Counted from the first letter of the stretch, positions 26,528 through 35,474 are shown. The stretch: DNA of 50,893 bases from Alcanivorax sp. 24 (GCF_004360225.1 NZ_SNUA01000023.1:1-50893), one strand, 5' to 3'. Program-made: numbers and translations. Notes: generated by a model from the sequence alone, not told the origin.

Positions 26528-27601
26528 CTACTCCGCCCCTAAATAGCGGGTCACCACACCACGCCAACCTTCATCGTTTAAAATGCCCAGCAAGGCCTGG
26601 TCCAATGGCTCGCGGAGCGGAGACCCATTGGCCACGGCAATGGCGTAACTTTCTTCCCGCGCGAGCTGTGGCAGGACCAGTACCTCGTTTTCCTGGTTCT
26701 GGCGCAGCAAGTAACGCATTACCGGAGCGTCATGGACCACCGCATCAACGCGCCCTTGCGCCACGGCTTGCATCGCGTGTGCGATGTTCGGATAAGGCCG
26801 ATAAGCAATGCCTTGATTGTCGAGCCAGTGAGAGGCACTGGTGCCGTCGACGGTTCCAACTTTAACCCGTGGCAGGTCCGCGACGCTGGAAACCCGGGTT
26901 TGCAGTTGATTAACCGTAACGCTGGAGGCAATGGCGGCGGTAAAACCGGATATGGTGATGATGCTGACAAACATCCAGATCAGGCCGATGACCCGGCCGG
27001 CCGGAGTGATTGGCGCTTTATCGCCGTAACCCACGGTGGTCATGGTGACCGCCGACCACCAAAAGCCGCTGCCAATGCCTTCACGGATGCTGCCACCGAA
27101 CTGTTCAGGGTTGCGGTGGCGCTCCAACAGCCAGACCACGACGCCAACTGCCAGCAAGACCAATACCAGCGCGGTAACCGCGGAGAGGAATTTCCAACTG
27201 AACAGGCCTTGCAGCGTCGTCAGCCACCCGGAGGGACTGCTGGGCGTGGCGATGCCCAGGCCGGCACGAAACATGGGTTGAGTGAAGTCCAAACGCCGTT
27301 CCCGATCGGCGGTCACACTGATGGCCCCGATAGCCACATCGGCCTGGCCTTGCTCCACGGCTTCGAGCATTTCCGACACGCTTGGGTATGGGCGCAACTG
27401 GTAGTCCTGCCCCAGTTGACCGGCCAGTTGATGCCATAAATCGACACTGATACCGGTCCAGTGGCCTTCCTCCTGATAGCTGAAGGGCGGAGCCGATTTT
27501 ACCGCCACGGTGAGTGGTTCGGCATGCGTCAGGCCGCTGATCAGCAGGCACACGACGGCGATCAAAAGAGGTGATGGGTGGGTGCGTTCCTGATATGGCA
27601 T
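26528..27601 (-). CDS. GluR0-like ligand-gated potassium channel
   Basis: This 357-residue protein has a signal peptide (LLIAVVCLLISGLTHA) and a periplasmic amino-acid-binding-type domain split in two (about 29-125 and 245-355; SBP_bac_3, with EPLTVAVKSAPPFSY and ITADRERRLDFT-like SVTADRERRLDFTQP). A two-helix pore is inserted between the halves. Its filter T188-TVGYGD is that of potassium channels. This architecture defines prokaryotic ionotropic glutamate receptors such as GluR0, in which ligand binding in the periplasm gates K+ flux. The ligand is unknown. GGGAGGAAAGG before ATG 27601 fixes the start and removes 43 arginine-rich upstream codons. Confidence 0.9.
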   Translation of the reverse strand: MPYQERTHPSPLLIAVVCLLISGLTHAEPLTVAVKSAPPFSYQEEGHWTGISVDLWHQLAGQLGQDYQLRPYPSVSEMLEAVEQGQADVAIGAISVTADRERRLDFTQPMFRAGLGIATPSSPSGWLTTLQGLFSWKFLSAVTALVLVLLAVGVVVWLLERHRNPEQFGGSIREGIGSGFWWSAVTMTTVGYGDKAPITPAGRVIGLIWMFVSIITISGFTAAIASSVTVNQLQTRVSSVADLPRVKVGTVDGTSASHWLDNQGIAYRPYPNIAHAMQAVAQGRVDAVVHDAPVMRYLLRQNQENEVLVLPQLAREESYAIAVANGSPLREPLDQALLGILNDEGWRGVVTRYLGAE

Positions 27602-27909
27602 CCTTTCCTCCCGGTGGATGTCGGCTACGCCCAACAACGGCCACGGGCGCGTATCGTGTTTTTTTGCGTCGGGTTCAGGGTAGCGGTCTCTTCGCCGGCG
27701 CACCAGCAGGGCGGGAGAGGCGCGACGCAAAGTTCGGATGGGAAGGTCGATCTTGTTTTAGAGAGTCGAGGAAAAATGGGCTTTTCTGGTTATAGTGATG
27801 ATTGCAAAAGAATCTGAACCGCTGTTACTCGCGGAGTTGTTGCTGCTCCGTTCGGGGGGTATTTGATAGGGGGACATGCTTGAGCGGAAAAGTGAAAGAG
27901 AGGTGAAAC
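27602..27909 (+). other. Intergenic region between the divergent channel and VOC genes
   Basis: This 308-base gap holds no supportable gene. Short open frames at 27571-27817 lack ribosome sites and family resemblance. It must contain the promoters of both divergent genes. An AT-richer stretch at about 27750-27815 including TATAGTGAT is the likeliest promoter area, but no confident -35/-10 pair was found. Confidence 0.4.
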
Positions 27910-28296
27910 ATGATCGCCTATACCATGGTTGGCATCCGGGATCTGGATAGAGCGAGTGACTTCTATACCCCGTTGTTCCAGGAAATGGGGTTTAAGGTGT
28001 GCTGGCGGGACGAAGATTGCGTCTCCTATGGTGTCGTTGATGATTTGTCGGTCCCCCGGTTCTTTGTCGGCTACCCATTTGATGGCGAGGCGGCCTCGGT
28101 TGGCAATGGCACCATGACGGCGTTCCAGCTCCCGGAGCCCCGGAAAGTAGACCGGCTCTATGACATCGCTATGCGTCAGGGTGGGAGTGATGAAGGCAAG
28201 CCGGGATATCGACCTCGGTACGGAGAGGGGTTCTATGCCGCTTACGTGCGGGATCCGGATGGCAACAAGCTGGCTTTTATTGTCTATGACGGCTAA
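27910..28296 (+). CDS. VOC family (glyoxalase-like) protein
   Basis: This 128-residue vicinal-oxygen-chelate protein is built from two beta-alpha-beta-beta-beta units. It opens MVGIRDLDRASDFYTPLF and ends FYAAYVRDPDGNKLAFI, the terminal DPDGN-x-L/I-E-like strand of the fold. Such proteins bind a metal and act on small electrophiles or provide antibiotic resistance; the specific reaction is unknown. GAGAGGTGAAAC precedes ATG 27910. It is a single gene, preceded by the GluR0-like channel promoter region. Confidence 0.82.
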   Translation: MIAYTMVGIRDLDRASDFYTPLFQEMGFKVCWRDEDCVSYGVVDDLSVPRFFVGYPFDGEAASVGNGTMTAFQLPEPRKVDRLYDIAMRQGGSDEGKPGYRPRYGEGFYAAYVRDPDGNKLAFIVYDG

Positions 28297-28447
28297 TCGG
28301 CTTGAGCACTACCTTCCGTCTGGAAAACGCCGTTGACACGGGAGGAGATTTGGCAGAATCAGGCAAGGGGGATGTCTTGCCGTTCTCCAGGGTTTATGTT
28401 GGCATGCTACACGTCAACCCACTTTGGTTAATCGTGAGAGCAGTCCA

Positions 28448-29317
28448 ATGACCGACGACACCTATACGCCTCCGAAAGTCTGGCAATGGGAACCCGGCAA
28501 CGGCGGCAAGTTCGCCAACATCAACCGGCCCATCGCCGGTGCCACCCATGACAAAGAACTACCGGTGGGCAAGCACCCATTGCAACTCTACTCCCTGGCC
28601 ACGCCCAATGGCGTCAAGGTCACGGTGATGCTGGAGGAGTTGCTGGCCCTGGGGCATACGGGGGCGGAGTATGACGCCTGGCTGATCAATATCGGTGAAG
28701 GCGATCAATTCGGCAGCGGCTTCGTGGAAATCAATCCGAATTCCAAGATTCCCGCCATGGTGGATCACAGCGTGGACCCGCCGCGGCGTGTTTTTGAAAC
28801 CGCCTCCATTGTCCTGTATTTGGCGGAGAAATTCGGCGCTCTGATACCCAAGGAGCAGGGGGGCCGCACCGAGTGTATGAACTGGCTGTTCTGGCAGCAG
28901 GGCGCGGCGCCTTTCCTGGGCGGTGGTTTCGGCCATTTTTATGCCTATGCCCCGGAGAAGTATCGCTACCCCATCGATCGCTACACCATGGAAGTGAAAC
29001 GCCAACTCGACGTGTTGGATCGCCACCTGGCGGAGAACACTTATCTGGCCGGTGATGAATATTCCATCGCGGATGTGGCCACCTGGCCCTGGTACGGACA
29101 ACTGGTATTGGGACGTTTGTACGATGCGGCCGAATTCCTGGACGTCGGGTCGTACAAAAACGTGGCCCGTTGGGCCCAGCAAATCGACGCCCGTCCGGCG
29201 GTGAGCCGTGGCCGCATGGTGAACCGGACTTTCGGTAAACCGGAAACCCAGCTCCGTGAGCGCCACGATGCCAGCGATTTCGACACCCGCACCCAGGACA
29301 AAATTGAGGCGCCCTGA
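28448..29317 (+). CDS. yghU: YghU-like glutathione-dependent disulfide-bond oxidoreductase
   Basis: This 289-residue Nu-class GST is essentially the length of E. coli YghU. It has an N-terminal extension (TPPKVWQWEPGNGGKFANIN) and the active-site motif LATPNGVKVTVMLEE, where Thr-Pro-Asn replaces the classical Tyr/Ser. The NPNSKIPAMVD cis-proline loop and FETASIVLYLAEK follow. The C-terminal domain carries GDEYSIADVATWPWYG. The enzyme binds two glutathiones and reduces disulfides and organic hydroperoxides. ATG 28448 is preferred to the in-frame 28424 because it begins the conserved N-terminus. Confidence 0.9.
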   Translation: MTDDTYTPPKVWQWEPGNGGKFANINRPIAGATHDKELPVGKHPLQLYSLATPNGVKVTVMLEELLALGHTGAEYDAWLINIGEGDQFGSGFVEINPNSKIPAMVDHSVDPPRRVFETASIVLYLAEKFGALIPKEQGGRTECMNWLFWQQGAAPFLGGGFGHFYAYAPEKYRYPIDRYTMEVKRQLDVLDRHLAENTYLAGDEYSIADVATWPWYGQLVLGRLYDAAEFLDVGSYKNVARWAQQIDARPAVSRGRMVNRTFGKPETQLRERHDASDFDTRTQDKIEAP

Positions 29318-29343
29318 GGTCGATTGCAAAGAGCGTTGGGGGC

Positions 29344-30015
29344 ATGAAACAACGAAAGGCATTGCTCCAGCGAATTGCGGCGGTCATTACCAATAAAATG
29401 AACGGCGCAACCCTGCGTGTGGCCGTGGACGGTGCGGACGGGGCGGGGAAGAGCACCTTCGCGGATGAGTTATGGCGGATGTTGCGCGCGGATGAAATCA
29501 GGGTAATCCGCGCATCCGTCGATGGCTTCCATAACCCGGAGGTCGTTCGTTACCGCAGGGGACGCTATTCTCCGGAAGGTTTTTATTACGATTCCTATGA
29601 TTACGAGGCCCTGAAGACGCTTCTTCTGGAACCATTGGCGCCCTCGGGAAGCGGGATCTACGTGACGGCTGCGTTCAACCATGGGATGGATCGGCCGGTG
29701 GTTGTGTCCCCGCGGAAGGCGAGTCGGGGAGACGTGCTTCTCTTTGATGGTATTTTCCTGCAGCGGCCGGAGTTGAGCGGATACTGGGATTTTTCCATCT
29801 ATCTGGATATTCGCAGTGATACTTCCGTGTCCCGTTTGCAGCAACGGGATGGAGGCCCCGGTACCTCGGATCACCCTCTGAATCGCCGCTACCGGGATGG
29901 GCAGGTCATTTACCGGCAGCGATGTCATCCCATGGAAAAGGCGCATATCATCGTGGACAACAATGAACCGACAAGGCCGTTTATCATTAAGTGGAATCAA
30001 GGTTCACTGAATTGA
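29344..30015 (+). CDS. Uridine kinase-like P-loop kinase
   Basis: This 223-residue protein has the Walker A motif DGADGAGKST at about 29-38. SVDGFHNPEVVRYRRGRYSPEGFYYDSYDYEAL resembles the substrate lid region of uridine/phosphoribulokinase-type enzymes, and DVLLFDGIFLQRPEL contains the Walker B-like aspartate. It likely phosphorylates a nucleoside or small sugar-like substrate, but is not a close match to Udk itself. It starts 26 bases after the yghU-like gene and may be co-transcribed. Confidence 0.8.
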   Translation: MKQRKALLQRIAAVITNKMNGATLRVAVDGADGAGKSTFADELWRMLRADEIRVIRASVDGFHNPEVVRYRRGRYSPEGFYYDSYDYEALKTLLLEPLAPSGSGIYVTAAFNHGMDRPVVVSPRKASRGDVLLFDGIFLQRPELSGYWDFSIYLDIRSDTSVSRLQQRDGGPGTSDHPLNRRYRDGQVIYRQRCHPMEKAHIIVDNNEPTRPFIIKWNQGSLN

Positions 30016-30101
30016 AAAAGTAATCCATGACCCTGGTAAGGTGAAAAAACACATCTTCACGTCCTGCGGCGTGGCTAACCTCTCCGGAGGAGCGAACCAA
30101 T

Positions 30102-30293
30102 ATGCCTCTTTCAGTGGATACTCTGAGCGAAATACGAACCTTGCTACGCGGGTTTGATGAGCGCGATGACATCATTGGGATCCTGTGTGAAGAGATGTAT
30201 GAGCCCGGGGAGCTGAATGAACAGGAGGTGCAATGGGACGGCACCTTCGTCCATCGCATCTTCATTCCCGATATGGGTTGGAAGCGTCGATAA
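30102..30293 (+). CDS. Small hypothetical protein
   Basis: This is a 63-residue acidic protein (LSEIRTLLRGFDERDDIIG, then ILCEEMYEPGELNEQEVQWD) with a basic end GWKRR. GGAGGAGCG lies 10-15 bases before ATG 30102, a strong ribosome site that supports it being real. No family is recognised. It ends nine bases from the convergent OsmC gene. Confidence 0.55.
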   Translation: MPLSVDTLSEIRTLLRGFDERDDIIGILCEEMYEPGELNEQEVQWDGTFVHRIFIPDMGWKRR

Positions 30294-30302
30294 ACTCGCC
30301 CG

Positions 30303-30689
30303 TTACTGCCATTTGCTTTCGATGAGGGTGCCCCGTCCCACGGTCTTGGTCACCGGGGTTTTGGCGGCGATCTCCAGCAGCCGTTGACGTTGCTCGTCGG
30401 TCAGCTCCCTGCTGCAGGAAAGTGTCCGGTCGATGAACTCATTACCGTCCTCGTCGCGATGAAAATGCAGGTAGACGCTGATCTCCCCCAATTCCCAGCC
30501 CTTGCGGTCGGCGTACATACGCAGGGTGATGGAAGTGCAGGCACCAAGACTGGAAAGCAGCAACTCGTAGGGATTGGGGCCGCTGTCCTCGCCGCCCAGA
30601 TCGGAGCCTTCATCGGCTTGAAAACGATGGTGACGGGCGTGGATATGCTGCTGGTAATGAGTGTCGCTGTATACCGATACCTTGGCCAT
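30303..30689 (-). CDS. OsmC family peroxidase-like protein
   Basis: This 128-residue OsmC/Ohr-fold protein has the conserved [29 protein letters not shown] segment holding the peroxidatic cysteine. However, the usual resolving CPV cysteine appears as [26 protein letters not shown], where the second site lacks the cysteine (KTPVTK in place of xCPVxx). It may therefore not be a classical two-cysteine hydroperoxide reductase. GGAGACCGCA places the start at 30689 (MAKVSVYSD). It is the second OsmC domain in the window. Confidence 0.82.
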   Translation of the reverse strand: MAKVSVYSDTHYQQHIHARHHRFQADEGSDLGGEDSGPNPYELLLSSLGACTSITLRMYADRKGWELGEISVYLHFHRDEDGNEFIDRTLSCSRELTDEQRQRLLEIAAKTPVTKTVGRGTLIESKWQ

Positions 30690-30850
30690 TGCGGTCTCCA
30701 TGACGGTGAGAAACAGAATGCCTACTGTGCCACAGCCGCGCCGGGATCGGGAATGCCCCTCTTTGGAGAGAGGGGCGGCGCGGTCAGGGTGGATAGAGCG
30801 GAGACGCGGGTAAGCGGATAACGCGGATAAGTAAATGGAAGCGCGCTGCG

Positions 30851-31483
30851 TCAGACCGCGTGGGCGGCCAGGTCATCGTCGATCTGGCGTGCCTTGATGG
30901 CCGCGGGGCGCTCCATCAGATTGGCGCAGTAGCGTTCGAACACCGGCCGCTTTTCGATGGTGCCAACAGCCATCTCGTAACCCAGATAAGCGCCAGCGAG
31001 CAGATCGGCGGCGGTGAATTGCTCCCCAACCAAATAATCCCTCCAGCGTAATTCGTTTTCCAACGTATTGAGTACCCGGTCCAGGGTGCCGTAGCCAGCG
31101 GTGACCGCTTTCTTGGCATCGTCGCCGACCTCGAAACCCAGCACATGGTTGGTGCAGGCCGCGTCAAACGGGCCCGCGATAAAAAACAGCCAACGATAGT
31201 AAGCGCCTCGTTCCCGGCTGGTCACAGCCGGAGCCAGTCCGGCTTGTGGGAAGGCATCGGCCAGATAGGTGCAAATCGCCGAGACCTCGGTGATCACGGT
31301 GTCGCCATGCACCAGCGCGGGGACTTTCCCCATCGGGTTGATCGCCAGATAGTCCGCGTCTCTCATCCCCAAACCGAATGACAAAACATGGGTCCGGTAG
31401 GGCTGGTTCACTTCTTCAAGCATCCAGCGCGCCACTCGGGCCCGAGACATGGGATTGGTGTAGAAAACCAGATCCTGACTCAT
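30851..31483 (-). CDS. Glutathione S-transferase family protein
   Basis: This 210-residue GST has an N-terminal thioredoxin fold ([21 protein letters not shown]; catalytic Ser/Arg region NPMSRAR), the [29 protein letters not shown] glutathione site and a helical C-domain with [18 protein letters not shown]. It likely detoxifies electrophiles. GAGAGGATTGC lies before ATG 31483. It is a monocistronic gene between OsmC and the DUF2894 locus. Confidence 0.85.
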   Translation of the reverse strand: MSQDLVFYTNPMSRARVARWMLEEVNQPYRTHVLSFGLGMRDADYLAINPMGKVPALVHGDTVITEVSAICTYLADAFPQAGLAPAVTSRERGAYYRWLFFIAGPFDAACTNHVLGFEVGDDAKKAVTAGYGTLDRVLNTLENELRWRDYLVGEQFTAADLLAGAYLGYEMAVGTIEKRPVFERYCANLMERPAAIKARQIDDDLAAHAV

Positions 31484-31577
31484 GCAATCCTCTCCGTGTC
31501 ATTGTTGATTGGAGAGCGAGTGTATCGGGGGCTCCTGTCAGATAATGGCAGCAGTGCCCCGTGGTTGGCATGAGCCG

Positions 31578-32321
31578 TCAGCCCTTCTTCGCCACCTTCT
31601 CCAGCGCCAGCAGGGTGTCCATATAACTGACGAAATGGTTCAGATAGTCCGGTGACAGGCCGCGCAGGGTTTCCACACTGCGGGTGACCAGGCGGTGTGC
31701 GTTTAGCGGGCCGGCGTCGCCGGGGGACTGGGCAATGGCGTGGTCAATGCGTTTCTGAGTATGCAGGCGGGCGCGGGTGGCGCGCAGTTGACGCAGAGCC
31801 TTGAGCTCCCGCTGCGATGTCAGGGGGCGGACATTGCGACGGCCTTTGCCGGCGGTCTTCTGGAACAGGTTGGGATGAGCCCTGAGCAACGCATCCAAAG
31901 GGGTGTTGTCGGGGCCTTCGTCCTCGATATCGCTGTCGTGCAGCGCTTCCAGTAACGCCACCAGCGGTGAGGGCGAACGTCGTGTCTGTTGCTCGGCGAG
32001 GCGCTGGAAGGCGCGCAGGTCACCCCTTTCGAAGAGATGATCCAACTGGGCCCGTGTGGCGTCATCGACGGCGTGGTAAGGCAAGGTGGCGCGCTGGGCC
32101 CGGGCCTTGTCCCTGGCTTCCTCGAAGCGCGCCTGATAGTCCGTCAGCGCCTGCTGTAATTTTTCCCGCTGCGCCGGTGACGGCGCCCGATGGCTCCCGG
32201 CCAGGCGTTGGGCCAGGGTGTCCAGATAACGGAAGCGCACCGGGTCGTAGCGGTCGGCGTGGTCGTCACGCAGCCGGGCAAGGCGCTGCAGCGGTGTGAG
32301 TGTCCCGGTGACGTCACTCAC
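31578..32321 (-). CDS. DUF2894 family protein, last gene of the motor-like operon
   Basis: This 247-residue protein is soluble, very basic and helical, with no signal peptide. Conserved-looking parts are the N-terminal GTLTPLQRLARLRDDHADRY, a middle EALHDSDIEDEG acidic patch and the C-terminal LNAHRLVTRSVETLRGLSPDYLNHFVSYMDTLLALE. From memory, DUF2894 proteins occur next to OmpA-like and DUF802/DUF3348 genes; their function is unknown. The start is GTG 32321, which overlaps the end of the OmpA-like gene by eight bases. The longer open frame to 32426 overlaps that gene much more. High basicity and conserved neighbours suggest a cytoplasmic partner, perhaps nucleic-acid or tail binding; this is inference. 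Confidence 0.78.
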   Translation of the reverse strand: MSDVTGTLTPLQRLARLRDDHADRYDPVRFRYLDTLAQRLAGSHRAPSPAQREKLQQALTDYQARFEEARDKARAQRATLPYHAVDDATRAQLDHLFERGDLRAFQRLAEQQTRRSPSPLVALLEALHDSDIEDEGPDNTPLDALLRAHPNLFQKTAGKGRRNVRPLTSQRELKALRQLRATRARLHTQKRIDHAIAQSPGDAGPLNAHRLVTRSVETLRGLSPDYLNHFVSYMDTLLALEKVAKKG

Positions 32322-32955
32322 CGTTCTCGGCCTGGTTGTCCTGGCGCGGTACGGTGGTGATCTCCACCCGGCGATTCTTGGCGCGGGACGCTTCGCCCTG
32401 GTTCGGAACCACCGGCTGATTGTCACCGAAAGCAGCGGCGAAGATGCGGTCCGCCGGCATGCCCTGGGCGATCAGCGTGCGGGTAACGGTGAGCGCACGT
32501 TGTGCGGAAAGTCCCCAGTTATCCTGATAACGCGGATTCCCCTTCTGAATCGCCAGATCGTCGGTGAAGCCGCTCACCATCAGCAATTCATTATGCTCGC
32601 TGAGATAAGCGCGTAGCGGTTCCACCAGGCTGCTCAGCAGCTTCTCGCCCTCGGGTTGCAAGACATCGGAGTTGAGCGCGAACAAGACACTGCCGCTGAT
32701 ACCGATGCGGCCGTTGTGGAAGGTGATACGGCCGCTTGAAAGCGGATCCCGCAGCGCGTCCTCCAGCGCGATACGGCGCTGCTCCTCGACCTGGCGGCGG
32801 GCTTTTTCCTGTTGCAGGGACTGGCTCAATTCCAATTGGATACCGATCACCCACACGGTGATCAGCACGAAGATGCCCACCAGCGCCGCCATCAGATCGG
32901 AGAAGATGGCCCATACCGGCGTGGCCTGGGCCTGACGGTCGTGCAGCTCATCCAT
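32314..32955 (-). CDS. MotB/ZorB-like OmpA-family inner membrane protein
   Basis: This 213-residue protein has a short cytoplasmic start and one membrane helix (about 14-40, WAIFSDLMAALVGIFVLITVW). A conserved Asp20 lies in the helix at the position of the ion-binding Asp of MotB and ZorB. A coiled linker (LQQEKARRQVEEQRR) and an OmpA/peptidoglycan-binding domain (about 90-205; FTDDLAIQ, NWGLSAQRALTVTRTLI, RAKNRRVEIT) follow. It should be the anchored stator partner of the upstream MotA/ExbB-like protein. Its ATG shares one base with the upstream TGA, and GGAG lies seven bases before. Zorya ZorB has the same order of parts. Confidence 0.88.
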   Translation of the reverse strand: MDELHDRQAQATPVWAIFSDLMAALVGIFVLITVWVIGIQLELSQSLQQEKARRQVEEQRRIALEDALRDPLSSGRITFHNGRIGISGSVLFALNSDVLQPEGEKLLSSLVEPLRAYLSEHNELLMVSGFTDDLAIQKGNPRYQDNWGLSAQRALTVTRTLIAQGMPADRIFAAAFGDNQPVVPNQGEASRAKNRRVEITTVPRQDNQAENGE

Positions 32956-35474
32956 CAGCCGGCTCCGTTGCCGTTGGTGGCCGACTGCTGGCGCACCGCG
33001 CCAAGCGCTTCCAGCACATCCTTCTGCGAGGTCATGCTCAGGTCGATGACTTCCCGCGCCTGTTCCACGTAATAAGCCAGCTGTTCATCACTGCGCGTGG
33101 TGGCTTGTTCCAGGGCGGCCTCCACCTTTTGCAGATGATCCACGAGCTTGTCGTTGGCGTCGCTGAACAGCTGCACGGCGACGGAGAAGGCTTCGCTCAG
33201 ACTGGCCACTTCATGGGCGCCGCCGGTAACGTCGGAGGCCACTTCATCCAGTTTGCGGCTTTGCTCTTCCACTTGCCGGGAGAAGGTGTCGCTGACGCTC
33301 TTGAGAACGTCGCCGGAATCACGGATCAGGCTTTCCACCGCCTCGCGCTGGGCGCTGGCGCCGTCACGCTGGGCCGCCAGCAGGGTTTCCAGCTCCGCCA
33401 TGATGCGCCGGCGCTCCTCCAGCATATCGTTATCGCGCTCGCTGCTTCGGGACATTTCCTCGCGCAGTTGGCTGATCACCTCGGCGGCGGCCTTGGGCGT
33501 TTCCGAAGCGGTTTCGATGAGACGCGTCATGGGGGCTTCCAGGGCCGCGCCCAGGTCACCGAGATGGCGGGTGACCGTGGTTTCCAGTTCCGCCAGTCGC
33601 GCGGTGGCGGTTTCGCCACGTTGCGCTTCTTCGTTACGCAGCGTGGACAGGGCCTGGCCAGTGTCCGTTACCAGTTTCTCCAGGCCTTCACGCTGCTGTG
33701 CAATCAGGGTCTCGGCGGCGTTCTGGAATTGCTCATTGTGGCTTTGCAGAGCCTGGATGATGTTGTCAATCAGGCCGGCGGCGGAGCGCTGCTGCTGATC
33801 CAGGCCATGACGCCACTGTTCGGCGGTTTGTTCGGTGGTGGCCTGGAAGCGCTCGGCCAGTGTCGCCAGTTGCTGTTCGCCGGTGCTTTGCAGCTGCTGG
33901 TGGTGTTCGCGAGTCTGTTCCAGCAGCGTGTTGCTATGCCGGTGGAAGGTATCGTTGTGGTCCTTCAGAGCGGCGCCGAGGCTATCCGACAATTGGGTGT
34001 TGGCGTGTTGCTGTTCACTCAGGCCATCGCGCCATTGCTCCGCGGCACGCTCGGTGGTGGTCTGGAAGTGCTCCGCCAGGGCGGTCAGTTGCGCCTCACT
34101 GGCCTGCTGTAACTGTTGATGATGATCGCGGGCCTGGACCAGCAGGAGCTCGCTTTGTTCGCGGAAGCGCTCGCCGTGGGCTTGCAGTGCGTCGGCGACC
34201 TGTTCGGCCAGTTGGCGGCTCTGTTGCCGCTGCTCGCCGAGACCGGTTTGCCAGGCCTGGGCGGCGTGCTCGGTGGTGGCCTGGAAGTGCTCGGCCAGCT
34301 CCGACAGCTGCGCCTTGCCGGTTTCACGCAGTTGCTGATGATGCTCCCGGGTTTGCGCCAGCAGTTCGCTGCTGTGCTGCTCGAAGCGGCTGTTGTGGGC
34401 CTGGAGCGCGGCGTCGATGTCGGCGGCCAGTTTGCCGGTGCTTTGTTGTTGTTCGGCGAGCCCTTGTTGCCAGTGCCGGGCGGCTTGTTCGGTGGTGGCT
34501 TGGAAGCGTTCCGCCAGGGTGCCGAGCTGACGCTCGCTGATCTCGCTCAGGGTCTGATGGGTGCTCTCCGCCTGTTGTCCCAGACGGGCCATGGCCGCTT
34601 CCACGATCGGGCGGGTGCTCTCCGCGGCGATGCGGCCACTGTCCGCCAGGCTTTGCTTCAGGGTGTCGCTGACCGAGTGGGCCAGCTGCTGATAGTGGCC
34701 GCTGACGTTGTCATGGAATTGCTGCTGGTTCCGCGTCAGCGCGCCGCTGACCTGCTCGCTCATGTGTTCCATGCGTTCGGCCAGATGGCCGAGTTGGGCA
34801 ACCACTTCGGGGAAAGCGGCGGACTGCTCTCGCAACGCCTGGTAAGTATCGCGTTGTTGCTGGCCGATTGAGAACGCGCGCAGATCCGTGGCGATATGAG
34901 TGTCCAGCTCACGGCCGGTCAGAATCCGGTCCCGGCGGCTCAGGGCGGCGGCCAGACCGAGCATGGCGGAACTGGCGACACCGGCGATGGAAGTACCGAA
35001 CGCCAGGCTCATGCCGCTGATGGGAGCGGCCAGGGCGTTACGGATAGCGTGCAGTTCGCTGCCGCCTTCCAGCGCGGTAACGGCACCGCGCAAGGTCACG
35101 ATCATACCAATGAAGGTGCCGAGCAGGCCGAGCATGACCAGCAAACCGGAGAGATAAGGCGTCAGCATCGGACCGGGCAGAGCGACCGGTTCACCTTCCA
35201 CCCGGCGGCGCACCGCGTTGCGCAGGGAATCGGGCAGGCCAGCGATCCACTGGCCGAGACAGTCCGGGCTGTTCGGCAATTGCTCCAGACCGTGGCGCAA
35301 TTGAGCGGTGGCGCGGCGGAATTGCCGCAGCTCCAGAAAGCCCAGGCCGTACACCAGTGCGATCAGCAGGATGGCGGTTAGCGCCACCAGGTCGGTACCG
35401 AGAAAGCCCAGGCCCACCCAGATCACCGTGATGGCGCCCAGGATGAAGGTCAGCGCGAAAAGAAAACGTGTCAT
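32955..35474 (-). CDS. MotA/ExbB-like protein with long coiled-coil tail (DUF802-type repeats)
   Basis: This 839-residue protein has four membrane helices at about 4-25, 29-48, 106-130 and 152-178. The last two form the MotA/TolQ/ExbB signature (LLGTFIGMIVTLRG and ISGMSLAFGTSIAGVASS). A cytoplasmic tail of about 650 residues follows, almost entirely helical and glutamine-rich, including four tandem 73-residue repeats (320-611). Each repeat begins LAE-[RH]-FQ-[AT]-TTE and ends with a REHHQQL-like stretch. From memory the repeat is Pfam DUF802. The architecture parallels ZorA, whose tail relays an ion-driven motor to cytoplasmic effectors. Start ATG 35474 overlaps the DUF3348 stop (ATGA); the 902-codon open frame is longer only by reading into that gene. 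Confidence 0.85.
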   Translation of the reverse strand: MTRFLFALTFILGAITVIWVGLGFLGTDLVALTAILLIALVYGLGFLELRQFRRATAQLRHGLEQLPNSPDCLGQWIAGLPDSLRNAVRRRVEGEPVALPGPMLTPYLSGLLVMLGLLGTFIGMIVTLRGAVTALEGGSELHAIRNALAAPISGMSLAFGTSIAGVASSAMLGLAAALSRRDRILTGRELDTHIATDLRAFSIGQQQRDTYQALREQSAAFPEVVAQLGHLAERMEHMSEQVSGALTRNQQQFHDNVSGHYQQLAHSVSDTLKQSLADSGRIAAESTRPIVEAAMARLGQQAESTHQTLSEISERQLGTLAERFQATTEQAARHWQQGLAEQQQSTGKLAADIDAALQAHNSRFEQHSSELLAQTREHHQQLRETGKAQLSELAEHFQATTEHAAQAWQTGLGEQRQQSRQLAEQVADALQAHGERFREQSELLLVQARDHHQQLQQASEAQLTALAEHFQTTTERAAEQWRDGLSEQQHANTQLSDSLGAALKDHNDTFHRHSNTLLEQTREHHQQLQSTGEQQLATLAERFQATTEQTAEQWRHGLDQQQRSAAGLIDNIIQALQSHNEQFQNAAETLIAQQREGLEKLVTDTGQALSTLRNEEAQRGETATARLAELETTVTRHLGDLGAALEAPMTRLIETASETPKAAAEVISQLREEMSRSSERDNDMLEERRRIMAELETLLAAQRDGASAQREAVESLIRDSGDVLKSVSDTFSRQVEEQSRKLDEVASDVTGGAHEVASLSEAFSVAVQLFSDANDKLVDHLQKVEAALEQATTRSDEQLAYYVEQAREVIDLSMTSQKDVLEALGAVRQQSATNGNGAG
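33642..34517 (-). repeat. Four tandem 219-bp coding repeats (73 residues each)
   Basis: The units are 34299-34517, 34080-34298, 33861-34079 and 33642-33860, each exactly 73 codons. Units one to three share the LAEHFQATTE start, a W at position 16 with HWQQGL-like context, an L..AL.-H-N/G-.RF motif in the middle and LL.Q.REHHQQL near the end; the fourth degenerates after position 55. The period equals about ten heptads plus three residues, expected of a regular helical rod. The exact unit length, with no indels, suggests unequal crossing over set the tail length. Confidence 0.85.

Noticed and set aside
33642-34517. CRISPR-like or satellite DNA array
   Set aside because: The 219-base units lie fully inside one reading frame, have no spacers and diverge at the DNA level; they are protein repeats.
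33105-34540. Long plus-strand frames (335 and 226 codons) opposite the repeat region
   Set aside because: They are low-complexity antisense shadows of the MotA-like gene with no ribosome sites or family resemblance.
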